Below, piece by piece: positions 8,714 to 17,523 of a DNA stretch of 64,000 nt. The notes under the pieces are model-generated. The model saw nothing but the letters and a program-made list of their open reading frames with translations, did no database searches and had not been told where the DNA came from. The stretch spans positions 62,001 to 126,000 of the forward strand of contig JAFTFO010000014.1 of the NCBI GenBank assembly GCA_017449495.1, read 5' to 3'. The translations under genes were made by a program, and so were the position numbers. The DNA is from Prevotella sp. GTDB lineage: Bacteria; Bacteroidota; Bacteroidia; Bacteroidales; Bacteroidaceae. The number at the start of each line of letters is the position of its first letter. The stretch's first letter is position 1.

Positions 8714-9754
8714 ATGAAACAGACCATATTAGTAACTGGTGGTACGGGCTTCATCGGAAGCCATACGACCGTAGAACTGCAGGAAGCAGGTTATGAGGTC
8801 GTCATCATCGACAACCTTTCAAATTCAAACGCCAACGTCGTCGACGGCATTGAGAAGATCACAGGCATCAGACCCGCATTTGAGAAAGTGGATTGCTGTG
8901 ACTTGGAGGCCTTAGAGGGCGTGTTCAAGAAGTATCCGAAGATTGAGGGTATCATCCACTTCGCCGCCTCGAAGGCTGTGGGAGAGAGCGTGGAGAAGCC
9001 GTTGCTCTACTACCGTAACAACCTGACATCGCTCATCAACCTGTTGGAGTTGATGCCGAAGTACGATGTGAAGGGTATTATCTTCTCCTCGAGTTGTACC
9101 GTCTACGGTCAGCCCTCGCAGGAGAACCTGCCTGTCACGGAGAATGCTCCTATCCAGAAGGCCATGAGTCCCTATGGCAACACGAAGCAGATCAACGAGG
9201 AGATAATCCAGGACTATATCCACTCGGGCGCTCCCATCAAGAGCATCATCCTGAGATACTTCAATCCCATCGGTGCACACCCCTCTGCACTCATCGGCGA
9301 GTTGCCTAATGGCGTGCCCATGAACCTCATCCCCTTTGTGACGCAGACGGCTATGGGTATCCGTCAGCAGTTGAAGATCTTCGGCCACGACTATAACACG
9401 CCTGACAAGACCTGTATCCGCGACTATATCTATGTGGTGGATCTGGCCAAGGCTCATGTGAAGGCGATGGAGCGTGTGCTCGACCAGCCTGAGACGGATG
9501 CCGTAGAGGTGTTCAATATAGGAACGGGTAAGGGTCTCTCTACGCTGGAGGTTGTCGAAGGCTTCGAGAAGGCTACTGGCGTGAAGGTGAACTGGACTTA
9601 CGCACCTCGTCGTGAGGGTGACATCGAACAGGTGTGGGGTAATGTCGACAAGGCTAACAAAGTGCTTGGCTGGAAGGCTGACACACCCACAGAGGAGGTT
9701 CTGAAGAGTGCCTGGAAGTGGCAAGTGAAACTTCGTGAGGAAGGTATACAATAA
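8714..9754 (+). CDS. galE: UDP-glucose 4-epimerase
   Basis: Interconverts UDP-glucose and UDP-galactose in the Leloir pathway and supplies galactose units for surface glycans. The 346-aa protein starts with the NAD-binding Rossmann motif (GGTGFIGSH). It has the SDR catalytic pair: Ser/Thr in SSSCTVYG and Tyr/Lys in SPYGNTK. RDYIYVVDLAKAHV and the length fit extended SDR GalE. The gene stands alone on the plus strand and runs into ispE on the other strand, with a strong hairpin between them. Confidence 0.93.
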   Translation: MKQTILVTGGTGFIGSHTTVELQEAGYEVVIIDNLSNSNANVVDGIEKITGIRPAFEKVDCCDLEALEGVFKKYPKIEGIIHFAASKAVGESVEKPLLYYRNNLTSLINLLELMPKYDVKGIIFSSSCTVYGQPSQENLPVTENAPIQKAMSPYGNTKQINEEIIQDYIHSGAPIKSIILRYFNPIGAHPSALIGELPNGVPMNLIPFVTQTAMGIRQQLKIFGHDYNTPDKTCIRDYIYVVDLAKAHVKAMERVLDQPETDAVEVFNIGTGKGLSTLEVVEGFEKATGVKVNWTYAPRREGDIEQVWGNVDKANKVLGWKADTPTEEVLKSAWKWQVKLREEGIQ

Positions 9755-9764
9755 GAATGAAGCA

Positions 9765-9794
9765 AATCATCCCGCTCAATCGAGCGGGATGATT
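9765..9794 (+). terminator. Intrinsic terminator between galE and ispE
   Basis: A perfect 13-bp stem (9765-9777 with 9782-9794) has the loop AATC and is followed by GTTTTAAA on the plus strand, so it best serves galE. Its left arm also holds the last codons and the stop (9776-9778) of ispE on the minus strand. Confidence 0.85.
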
Positions 9795-10612
9795 GTTTTA
9801 AAGGTGCCTTCGTCATTAAACTCATCGAGAGAGACGGGCTGACGGAAGAGACCGAAGAGCGATGAACCCGAGCCAGACATGGCTGCATAGACGGCCCCTA
9901 AGTCATAGAGCCGTTCCTTGATGGCCCCAATCTCAGGATGAAGTGCAAAGACGCTACGCTCGAAGTCGTTAGTCAGACGATCCCGCCAGGTCTCCACAGG
10001 CTGCATCACGATGTCCCGACAGTTGACGGTCGGATGCTGTGGGGTGATGAGAGAGAAGGCTTCTTTCGTGGAAACGGGAATGGCTGGACGGACCACAGCG
10101 AGATACCAACCACTGAGGTCGAGAGCAATAGGCTCCAGTCGTTCACCGATACCCTCTGCATAGCAGGGCTTGTTGAGAATGAAGAATGCACAATCGGCAC
10201 CCAATCGGGCAGCGTAGTTGATCATCTGTTGGTCAGACAGTCCTAACTGGAACATCTGGTTCAGCAACGTAATCATAAAACCGCAGTCGCTGGAGCCTCC
10301 TCCCATGCCAGCTTGTGTGGGAATACCTTTATATAAGTGTGCGTGGATGCGGGGCAGGGCAGGGAAGTCCCGCTTCAACAGGTTATAGGCACGCACCACA
10401 AGATTCTTTTGTTCGTCGCCATCGATATGGATGTTTGTCACCTTCAGGTCACAGTCGAAGGCAGAAGGGAACTGGCTATCCATCTCGAACACTTCGAGGG
10501 CGTCGCAGATGGGTACGGGATAGAAGACGGTCTCTAAGTTGTGGTAACCGTCGGGACGGCGCTCCACGACATTAAGGCCGAGGTTGATCTTTGCGATCGG
10601 TCTTGTGAGCAT
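9776..10612 (-). CDS. ispE: 4-diphosphocytidyl-2-C-methyl-D-erythritol kinase
   Basis: GHMP-family kinase that phosphorylates CDP-methylerythritol in the MEP isoprenoid pathway. The ATG at 10612 gives 278 residues and the expected N-terminus (MLTRPIAKINLGLNV). Extending further upstream runs through the helicase gene in another frame and is not credible. The GHMP ATP loop is visible as PTQAGMGGGSSD and the C-terminal glycine motif as AAMSGSGSSLFGLF. The start overlaps the 3' end of the DEAD-box gene by 41 bp, which suggests translational coupling as the last gene of the lon-tgt-permease-helicase-ispE run. Confidence 0.92.
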   Translation of the reverse strand: MLTRPIAKINLGLNVVERRPDGYHNLETVFYPVPICDALEVFEMDSQFPSAFDCDLKVTNIHIDGDEQKNLVVRAYNLLKRDFPALPRIHAHLYKGIPTQAGMGGGSSDCGFMITLLNQMFQLGLSDQQMINYAARLGADCAFFILNKPCYAEGIGERLEPIALDLSGWYLAVVRPAIPVSTKEAFSLITPQHPTVNCRDIVMQPVETWRDRLTNDFERSVFALHPEIGAIKERLYDLGAVYAAMSGSGSSLFGLFRQPVSLDEFNDEGTFKTIIPLD

Positions 10613-11855
10613 GATTCTTCTTTTTTTGATTGTTCTTACTGCCATTACCCTTCGAGTGCCAACGGCCATGACGACGGGTGTTGGAACGTTTCTTCTCACG
10701 TTTGGTATAGACAGGAGCCTCGCCGAGACCTTCAGGCAGTGGTGTCTTCTCCACCTCCTTGCCGAGGAAATGCTCGATCTGCTGGAAACGATAGATGTCT
10801 GTGTCGCTGATGAAGGTGATGGCCTCGCCGTCACGGTCGGCACGGGCTGTACGACCAATACGGTGCACATAGTCTTCAGCATCGTGGGGCACATCATAAT
10901 TGATGACAATACGAATGTCGTCGATGTCGATGCCACGGGCCACGATATCTGTGGCTACCAGTACGTCGGTCTGTCCGGACTTGAAACGATACATCACCTC
11001 GTCGCGCTCCTGTTGGGAGAGGTCGGAGTGCATCTGGTCGCAGTTGATATGCATCTGTTTCAGGCTGCGGGCAATCTCCTTTACCTTCTCTTTCTTGCCG
11101 GAGAAGATGATGACTCGCTTCAGGTCGCCTTGCTTGAAGATATGGTTGATGATCTTCAACTTCTGTGGGTCGTAGCAGACATACGCACTCTGATGGATCT
11201 TCTCCGCAGGCTTTGAAACGGCAATCTTCACCTCCACGGGATTATGGAGCAGGGTGACGGCCAACTCACGGATCTTCGGGGGCATGGTGGCTGAGAACAT
11301 GATGCGCTGGCACGACTGCGGCAACTGTTGCACAATCTTCATAATGTCGTCGATGAATCCCATGTCGAGCATACGGTCGGCTTCATCGAGTACAAAGAAA
11401 CTACAACGTGAGAGGTCGAGGTTACCGACTTTCAGGTGGCTGAGCAGACGTCCCGGCGTGGCGATGAGTACATCAGCGCCGAGGCGCATGCCGCGGAGTT
11501 CCTGTTCATAGCGACCACCGTCATTGCCGCCATAAACAGCCACCGACGACACACCGTCGAGATAATAGCCAAAGCCCTGCATGGCCTGATCGATCTGCTG
11601 GGCCAGTTCGCGGGTAGGGGACATGACGACACAGTTGATGGCGTCCTTGGGATAGTCGCCGTCGTCCAACTGCGAGAGGATAGGCAACAGATAGGCGGCC
11701 GTCTTACCCGTTCCCGTCTGTGCCACACCCAGCACGTCGTAACCATCAAGAATCTCGGGGATGCAACGTTCCTGGATAGGGGTCATCTCGTCGAAGCGCA
11801 TGTCATAGAGCGCATCGAGAATATTATCATTGAGATATGTTTCTTCAAATTTCAC
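10572..11855 (-). CDS. DEAD-box RNA helicase (RhlE-like)
   Basis: ATP-dependent RNA helicase for ribosome assembly or RNA turnover. The 427-aa protein has the Q motif (FDEMTPIQERCIP), motif I AQTGTGKT, Ia PTRELAQQ, II DEADRMLDMGF, III SAT, and V-VI ARGIDID and HRIGRTARA. A short basic tail (KKRSNTRRHGRW onward) probably binds RNA. The start is GTG at 11855; no in-frame ATG fits. That GTG lies in an AAAAGGTAAAAG-type repeat filling the 39-bp gap after the permease gene, and the repeat may double as the ribosome-binding region. The last 41 bases also encode the start of IspE. Confidence 0.92.
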   Translation of the reverse strand: MKFEETYLNDNILDALYDMRFDEMTPIQERCIPEILDGYDVLGVAQTGTGKTAAYLLPILSQLDDGDYPKDAINCVVMSPTRELAQQIDQAMQGFGYYLDGVSSVAVYGGNDGGRYEQELRGMRLGADVLIATPGRLLSHLKVGNLDLSRCSFFVLDEADRMLDMGFIDDIMKIVQQLPQSCQRIMFSATMPPKIRELAVTLLHNPVEVKIAVSKPAEKIHQSAYVCYDPQKLKIINHIFKQGDLKRVIIFSGKKEKVKEIARSLKQMHINCDQMHSDLSQQERDEVMYRFKSGQTDVLVATDIVARGIDIDDIRIVINYDVPHDAEDYVHRIGRTARADRDGEAITFISDTDIYRFQQIEHFLGKEVEKTPLPEGLGEAPVYTKREKKRSNTRRHGRWHSKGNGSKNNQKKKNHAHKTDRKDQPRP

Positions 11856-11856
11856 T

Positions 11857-11896
11857 TTTAATCTTTTACCTTTTACATTTTACCTTTTTACCCTTT
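11857..11896 (-). repeat. A/G-rich border repeat between permease and helicase genes
   Basis: On the minus strand this reads as successive AAAGGGTAAAAAGGTAAAA and AAAAGGTAAAAG blocks. It fills the whole gap from the permease stop to the helicase GTG start and belongs to the border-repeat family also found near 21070, 22044, 23744 and 34983. Confidence 0.7.
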
Positions 11897-13118
11897 AATT
11901 GGGTGCTTGTTTGTAACAGAAGTATGCAATAATCGTATAGAGGATGTTCGGAATCCACGCTGCCAGTATCGGCGGAGTGTCGGCATTGATGGCAAAGGTG
12001 GAACTGATGGTCTGCAACAGGATGTAGGAGAACGACAGGGCCAGACCGATACCGAGATACAATCCCATGCCACCTTTACGCTTACGACTGGACAGACTGA
12101 CCCCAATGACGGTCAGGATGAATGAGGCGAACGAAGTGGCAATGCGCTTATGATACTCCACCTCATACTGCACCACATTTGTTGAACCGCGCTCCGTCTG
12201 CTTGGAGATGTATTCTCGTAGTTCGTCGGAGGTGAGCGTCTCCTGCTGACCCTTTGAGTAGACCAGGTCCATCGGCTCCATCTGAATCAGGGTGTCGATG
12301 ACAGAACCAGATTTGATCTCTTCGCGCAGTCCTTTCAGCGTACGGATCTTATAGTTCTGTGCCTTCCAGTGGAAACGGTCTTCGCTGATGGAGTCATAAC
12401 GGATCGTCGAAGCGGTCATGTGGCTGACCAGTTTCTTATTCTCAAACTTGTCAAGCGAGAAGCCATAGCCAGTCTTCGTGTTGTTGTCGTACTGCTGGAT
12501 ATAGGCGATGACGCCGGGGCCCACCATCAACTGCACATTACTGGCAGAAGTGATTTTCTTGTTGTTCTTGTACTTTGACTCAAACTCCTGCCTGACCACC
12601 GTTCCGTGGGGAATGATATAGGCACCGAGGTAGAAGTTTACCAAGGCAATCATTGCTGCGGAGAGGAAGTAGGGCCTTAACAACCGCTTGAAACTCACGC
12701 CGGCTGCCAGCATCGCGATGATCTCCGAGTTACCTGCCAGTTTTGAGGTGAAGAAGATGACGGCGATGAACACGAACAGGGGCGAGAAGAGGTTGGAGAA
12801 GTAGGGCACGAAGTTGGCGTAGTAGTCGAAGACGATAGCCTTAAAGGGTGCGCCTAATGTCGTGAACTTCGACAAGTTCTCGTTGACATCGAAGACGATG
12901 GCAATGGAGATGATGAGGATGATAGAGTAAATATAGGTGCCGATGAACTTGGCGATAATATATCTGTCGAGTCGTGACAGCCATCGCCAGGGGTTCAGTC
13001 GACGCAGCCAACGGAAATTCTTCCGCAGGAGACGTCCCGTCTTACGGAACCATACTCTGATGTACTTACTCTTTCTCACCTTCGTTGTCCGAGTTGTTCT
13101 ATCACCGTTCGTTTCCAT
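11895..13118 (-). CDS. LptF/LptG (YjgP/YjgQ) family permease
   Basis: Inner-membrane permease of the LPS export ABC transporter, which with LptB extracts lipopolysaccharide towards the periplasmic bridge. The 407-aa protein has an unusually basic ~45-residue N-terminus, then LDRYIIAKFIGTYIYS and a TM segment typical of the family. More TM segments sit near residues 95-150, a beta-rich periplasmic domain lies in the middle, and three TM segments are near the C-terminus. The ATG at 13118 overlaps tgt by 43 bp. A GTG at 13079 that overlaps the tgt stop as GTGA is an alternative start and would remove 13 residues. Whether it is LptF or LptG cannot be settled here. Confidence 0.85.
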   Translation of the reverse strand: METNGDRTTRTTKVRKSKYIRVWFRKTGRLLRKNFRWLRRLNPWRWLSRLDRYIIAKFIGTYIYSIILIISIAIVFDVNENLSKFTTLGAPFKAIVFDYYANFVPYFSNLFSPLFVFIAVIFFTSKLAGNSEIIAMLAAGVSFKRLLRPYFLSAAMIALVNFYLGAYIIPHGTVVRQEFESKYKNNKKITSASNVQLMVGPGVIAYIQQYDNNTKTGYGFSLDKFENKKLVSHMTASTIRYDSISEDRFHWKAQNYKIRTLKGLREEIKSGSVIDTLIQMEPMDLVYSKGQQETLTSDELREYISKQTERGSTNVVQYEVEYHKRIATSFASFILTVIGVSLSSRKRKGGMGLYLGIGLALSFSYILLQTISSTFAINADTPPILAAWIPNILYTIIAYFCYKQAPN

Positions 13119-14203
13119 TGTACGAAGTCGCCTGCAACGATATGCTGACGGGCATCAGTCACCAGCCTCAGGTAGAAAGCCAGGTTGTGAATCGATGCGA
13201 TCTGCATGGCCAACAGTTCCTGAGCCTTGAAGAGGTGATGGAGATAGGCCTTCGAATGGAGACGGTCTATCTCACAGCCATCGGGATCGATGGGCGAGAA
13301 GTCGTCTTCCCATTTCTTGTTACGCATGTTCATCGTTCCCTCATAGGTGAACAGCATGGCGTTGCGTCCATTGCGAGTGGGCATCACACAGTCGAACATA
13401 TCCACCCCGCGTTCGATGGCCTCAAGGATGTTCTGTGGGGTGCCGACGCCCATCAGATAGCGAGGCTTGTCCTTGGGCAGGATATCGTTGACAACCTCGA
13501 TCATTTCGTACATGACCTCCGTAGGCTCTCCCACAGCCAGTCCGCCAATGGCATTACCGTCGGCCCCGAAGTCGGCCACGTGCTTGGCTGCCTCCCGACG
13601 AAGGTCCTTATAAGTACAGCCTTGCACGATGGGGAAGAGGCTCTGCTCGTAGCCATAGAGTGGCTCCGTCTCACGGAAACGCTTCATGCACCGTTCGAGC
13701 CAGCGCTGTGTCAGTCGCAGACTCTTCTCTGCATACTGGTAGTCGCTCTGTCCAGGGGGACACTCATCGAAGGCCATCATGATGTCGGCACCGATGATGC
13801 GTTCCGTGTCCATCACGTTCTCTGGGGTGAAGAAGTGCTTTGAACCGTCGATATGACTGCGAAACTCACAGCCTTCCTCGCGGAGTTTACGGATACCTGT
13901 CAAGGAGAACACTTGGAAACCACCGCTGTCTGTCAGTATCGGACGATCCCATGTATTGAATTGATGCAGTCCGCCTGCCTTGCGGAGGATGTCGAGCCCC
14001 GGACGCAGATAGAGATGGTAGGTGTTACCAAGGATGATCTGCGCCTTCACCTGTTCCCGCAGTTCTGAGAAATGCACTCCCTTCACGCTGCCTGTCGTAC
14101 CGACGGGCATGAAGATGGGCGTCTGAATAGGACCATGGGCGGTCTGTATCAAACCTGCTCTGGCATCACTGGCGGCATCTGTATGTTGAACCTCGAATGT
14201 CAC
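13076..14203 (-). CDS. tgt: Queuine tRNA-ribosyltransferase (TGT)
   Basis: Exchanges guanine for a queuosine precursor at position 34 of GUN-anticodon tRNAs. The 375-aa protein shows the substrate pocket DSGGFQVFSL, GGLAVGEP, and the nucleophile region FDCVMPTRNGRN. The usual zinc ligands (CxCxxC then His) are not visible: the matching stretch reads DPDGCEIDRLHSKAYLHH with a single Cys, although the IASIHN following it is kept. The gene begins 5 bp after lon and overlaps the permease gene. Confidence 0.93.
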   Translation of the reverse strand: MTFEVQHTDAASDARAGLIQTAHGPIQTPIFMPVGTTGSVKGVHFSELREQVKAQIILGNTYHLYLRPGLDILRKAGGLHQFNTWDRPILTDSGGFQVFSLTGIRKLREEGCEFRSHIDGSKHFFTPENVMDTERIIGADIMMAFDECPPGQSDYQYAEKSLRLTQRWLERCMKRFRETEPLYGYEQSLFPIVQGCTYKDLRREAAKHVADFGADGNAIGGLAVGEPTEVMYEMIEVVNDILPKDKPRYLMGVGTPQNILEAIERGVDMFDCVMPTRNGRNAMLFTYEGTMNMRNKKWEDDFSPIDPDGCEIDRLHSKAYLHHLFKAQELLAMQIASIHNLAFYLRLVTDARQHIVAGDFVQWKRTVIEQLGQRR

Positions 14204-14208
14204 GGGAT

Positions 14209-16674
14209 TTACGATTTACGTTTGTCTCCTTCTTCCTCCGGGATCGTAAAGTCGAGCGGATGGTTGACAATCTCATGGGTGAGGGCAAAGTCCCATACGT
14301 CCTGTACGTTCTCCACATAGTGGAAGGTGACCCCCTTCAGATAGACATCGGGAATCTCGTTGATGTCCTTCTCATTCTCACGGCACATGACAATATCGGT
14401 GATGCCCGCCCGCTTGGCTGCCAGAATCTTCTCCTTGATACCTCCCACAGGGAGCACTTTGCCACGCAAGGTGATCTCACCTGTCATGGCTGTGTTCTTA
14501 CGCACCTTACGCTGGGTGAGGGCCGAGGCGATAGAGGTGGCGATGGTGATGCCTGCCGACGGTCCATCCTTCGGTGTGGCGCCCTCCGGCACATGGATAT
14601 GGATGTTCCAATGGTCGAAGATACGGTAGTCGATATTGAGTTTGTCGGCATGAGCTTTCACATACTCTAAGGCGAGGATGGCCGACTCTTTCATCACGTC
14701 GCCCAGATTACCGGTGAGCGTGAGTTTCGAGCCCTTGCCTTTGGAGAGCGACGTCTCGATGAAGAGTATCTCTCCGCCGACACTCGTCCAGGCCAGACCA
14801 GTGACAACACCCGCATAGTCATTGCCCTGGTAGATATCCCGATAGAAGGGAGGCTTGCCCAAGAGGTCTTCAATCTCTGTCGGTGTGATCTTCTGATAAC
14901 CGGTGTTGTCCTCCAACTGACGCTTATAGGCAATCTTGCGGAGGGCCTTGTCAATCTGCTTCTCTAACTGGCGCACACCACTCTCACGGGTATAGCGCTC
15001 GATGATCATCTCGATGGCCGCCTTGTTGAATGTCGGCTTCAGACTCCGTGTCTTCAGTCCGGTGTTCTCCAGCTCACGGGGTATCAAGTGTCGCTTTGCG
15101 ATTTCGTACTTTTCCTCTGTAATATAGCCACTTACCTCGATCACCTCCATACGGTCGAGTAGGGGACGGGGAATGGTGGAGAGGTTGTTGGCGGTGGCGA
15201 TGAAGAGCACCTTCGACAAGTCATAGTCCACGTCGAGATAATTGTCGTGGAAGGCGTTGTTCTGCTCTGGGTCGAGCACCTCGAGCAGGGCAGAGGCAGG
15301 GTCGCCGTTGTGGGTCATCTGCGTCACCTTGTCGATCTCGTCCAGAATGAACACGGGATTGCTGGAGCCTGCCTTCTGGATGGACTTGATGATACGTCCG
15401 GGCATGGCACCGATATAGGTGCGACGGTGTCCGCGGATCTCGGCCTCGTCGTGAAGACCGCCTAACGACATCCTCACATACTTACGCTTCATGGCCGAGG
15501 CGATAGACTTACCCAACGAGGTCTTTCCGACGCCCGGAGGGCCATAGAGGCAGATGATGGGTGATTTCAGGTCGCCACGCAGGGCTAAGACGGCCATATA
15601 CTCAAGGATGCGCTCCTTCACCTTCTCCATGCCATAGTGGTCCTGATCCAGAATCTTCTGCGCACGCTTCAGGTTCAGGTCGTCTTCGGTATATTCGCCC
15701 CAAGGCAGACTGACGAAGGTCTGCAGGTAGTTCAACTGCACGTTAAACTCTGGACTCTGCGGATTCAGATTGTCGAGTTTGTCGGCCTCCTTATAGAACA
15801 CCTTGCTTACCTCGTATGGCCATTTCTTCTCTTCGGCCTTTCGGAGCAGGTCGCGCTTTTCAGGGGTAGACTCGCCGTTGCCCATCTCCGCCTGCATGTT
15901 CTTGATCTGCTGCTGCAGGAAGTAGTTACGCTGCTGCTCGTCGATATCCTCGCGGGTCTTGTTACGGATGTCGGCCTTCAGGTTCTGGAGGTTGATCTCA
16001 CGGTTCAGAATCTTCATCACACTGAACAGACGCTCCTTCACATGCTCCATCTCCAACAGGTTCATCTTCTCTTTCACGGAGAACGGCATGTTCGAACATA
16101 CAAAGTTCAGCGCCATGACATTGTTGGAGATATTCTTGATGGCGAACGAAGCCTCGTCGGGAATCTCCTCGCTGACGTTGATATACTGGTTCACCATGCT
16201 GCGCAGATCCTCCATGGCAGTCTTGAACTCACGGTCTTTCTTCTCCGGCTCGATGTCTTCCAAAGGCTCTACGATACCCTCGAGATAAGGGTCGGTCTTG
16301 ATGAGACGGTCCAGACGGAAACGGCCTAAGGCCTGTACGATGGTGGTGAGGTTGCCATTGGGCAGCGTCAACTGCTTCATCACCTTGCCATAGACGCCGA
16401 TTTCGTAGAGATCCTCCTGCTGAGGGAAGTCCACTTCAGGGTCGCGCTGGCAGAGGATGCCGATCACATGGCCCGTCTTCTCTGCCTTCTGTACGAGTTT
16501 CTTGCTGGAGTCTCTGCCGATGAGGATAGGCGAGACGACGCCCGGAAAGAGTACGAGATTGCGTACAGCAAGGATGGGAACAGACTGTGGAACGTTCACA
16601 TTGAGCAGGTCTCTAAGATCTCCGTCAACGTCTGCGATCATCTGGAATGCTTGATTATTATTCTGGTCACTCAT
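14209..16674 (-). CDS. lon: ATP-dependent protease Lon
   Basis: Cytoplasmic AAA+ Ser-Lys protease that degrades misfolded and regulatory proteins. The 821-aa protein has the N-terminal substrate domain, a coiled middle, Walker A GPPGVGKT, Walker B VFILDEID and the sensor region. The C-terminal protease domain has catalytic Ser in PKDGPSAG and Lys in [10 protein letters not shown]. It is first in the minus-strand lon-tgt-permease-helicase-ispE run. A -7 box lies about 37 bases upstream of its ATG. Confidence 0.96.
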   Translation of the reverse strand: MSDQNNNQAFQMIADVDGDLRDLLNVNVPQSVPILAVRNLVLFPGVVSPILIGRDSSKKLVQKAEKTGHVIGILCQRDPEVDFPQQEDLYEIGVYGKVMKQLTLPNGNLTTIVQALGRFRLDRLIKTDPYLEGIVEPLEDIEPEKKDREFKTAMEDLRSMVNQYINVSEEIPDEASFAIKNISNNVMALNFVCSNMPFSVKEKMNLLEMEHVKERLFSVMKILNREINLQNLKADIRNKTREDIDEQQRNYFLQQQIKNMQAEMGNGESTPEKRDLLRKAEEKKWPYEVSKVFYKEADKLDNLNPQSPEFNVQLNYLQTFVSLPWGEYTEDDLNLKRAQKILDQDHYGMEKVKERILEYMAVLALRGDLKSPIICLYGPPGVGKTSLGKSIASAMKRKYVRMSLGGLHDEAEIRGHRRTYIGAMPGRIIKSIQKAGSSNPVFILDEIDKVTQMTHNGDPASALLEVLDPEQNNAFHDNYLDVDYDLSKVLFIATANNLSTIPRPLLDRMEVIEVSGYITEEKYEIAKRHLIPRELENTGLKTRSLKPTFNKAAIEMIIERYTRESGVRQLEKQIDKALRKIAYKRQLEDNTGYQKITPTEIEDLLGKPPFYRDIYQGNDYAGVVTGLAWTSVGGEILFIETSLSKGKGSKLTLTGNLGDVMKESAILALEYVKAHADKLNIDYRIFDHWNIHIHVPEGATPKDGPSAGITIATSIASALTQRKVRKNTAMTGEITLRGKVLPVGGIKEKILAAKRAGITDIVMCRENEKDINEIPDVYLKGVTFHYVENVQDVWDFALTHEIVNHPLDFTIPEEEGDKRKS

Positions 16675-16710
16675 ATTTCCTTTTTACCTTAATAAACTAA
16701 CAAATTGGCT

Positions 16711-16719
16711 GCAAAGGTA
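16711..16719 (-). promoter_or_regulatory. -7 box of the lon operon
   Basis: TACCTTTGC on the minus strand about 37 bases before the lon ATG fits TAnnTTTG. I see no convincing -33 element. Confidence 0.6.
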
Positions 16720-16794
16720 CGAAAAAAGCCACAGATTACACCTATTTATATTATTAATCTGTGTTAATCCATAGATTCTATGACTTAAAATAGT

Positions 16795-16802
16795 TAACTT
16801 TG
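16795..16802 (+). promoter_or_regulatory. -7 box of trmN6, 10 nt from the start codon
   Basis: TAACTTTG at 16795-16802 ends only 10 bases before the ATG at 16813. If transcription starts at the usual distance, the leader is only a few bases long. Confidence 0.65.
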
Positions 16803-16812
16803 CAGACTGAAA

Positions 16813-17523
16813 ATGGCAAACGGATACTTCCAATTCAAGCAATTCACCATTCACCAGCAGCGCTGTGCAATGAAAGTAGGCACCGACGGCACCTTGCTCG
16901 GCGCCTGGGCACAGGCATCTGAAGCGCCGTGCCGCATCTTGGACATCGGCACCGGCACAGGACTCATCGCCCTGATGATGGCCCAGCGCTTTCCGCAGGC
17001 ACAGGTGACCGCCATCGACATCGACGAGGGAGCCGTCTGCCAGGCGAGGGAGAACGTGGCGGCATTGCCTTTTGCCGAGAGGGTCCATGTCGTCAAGGCC
17101 GACGTGCTGACGCTCGAAGATGCAGAAAAGTACGATTCCATCGTATGTAATCCGCCTTTTTTCGAGGACTCGCTGACCTGTCCGGATCCTCAGCGGACGG
17201 AGGCACGGCATACCGTCACGCTGGGCTATCGACAACTGATGGAAGCGGCCTTCCGACTGCTCAGTGACGACGGGCGGTTTTCCGTGATCATCCCCTCCGA
17301 TTGCCGGGCCCGATTGGAGAGCGAGGCACACTTGAGAGGCTTCTTCGTCAGTCGTGTCTGCAGCATCCAGACAACACCCGCGAAAGCCCCGAAGCGCTAC
17401 ATGATTGAATTAAGAAAACAACCTGTCAATGAGGTTGATACGACAAACGGTGTACTTGAATCATCACCCCAGAAAAGGAGTGAATGGTATCACGAACTGA
17501 CCAAAGAATTTTATATCAAATGA
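16813..17523 (+). CDS. trmN6: tRNA1(Val) adenine-N6 methyltransferase (YfiC-like)
   Basis: SAM-dependent enzyme expected to methylate A37 of tRNA-Val. The 236-aa protein starts FQFKQFTIHQQRCAMKVGTD, a family signature that fixes the start. It has the SAM loop DIGTGTGLIALMMA and the adenine-methylase motif NPPF. The next gene begins inside its stop codon (ATGA at 17520). The mRNA is predicted to be near-leaderless. It is divergent from lon across a 138-bp gap holding both promoters. Confidence 0.88.
   Translation: MANGYFQFKQFTIHQQRCAMKVGTDGTLLGAWAQASEAPCRILDIGTGTGLIALMMAQRFPQAQVTAIDIDEGAVCQARENVAALPFAERVHVVKADVLTLEDAEKYDSIVCNPPFFEDSLTCPDPQRTEARHTVTLGYRQLMEAAFRLLSDDGRFSVIIPSDCRARLESEAHLRGFFVSRVCSIQTTPAKAPKRYMIELRKQPVNEVDTTNGVLESSPQKRSEWYHELTKEFYIK

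Noticed and set aside
8912..9751. 279-codon minus-strand frame opposite galE
   Set aside because: galE is unmistakable; the antisense frame follows from GC-rich third positions and gives no recognisable protein.
10613..10936. Upstream extension of ispE
   Set aside because: It runs through the helicase gene in another frame and adds low-complexity Ser/Arg sequence; the IspE family start fits 10612.
15637..16329. 230-codon plus-strand frame opposite lon
   Set aside because: Antisense shadow of the conserved Lon coding sequence, Leu/Val/Gln-rich without motifs.
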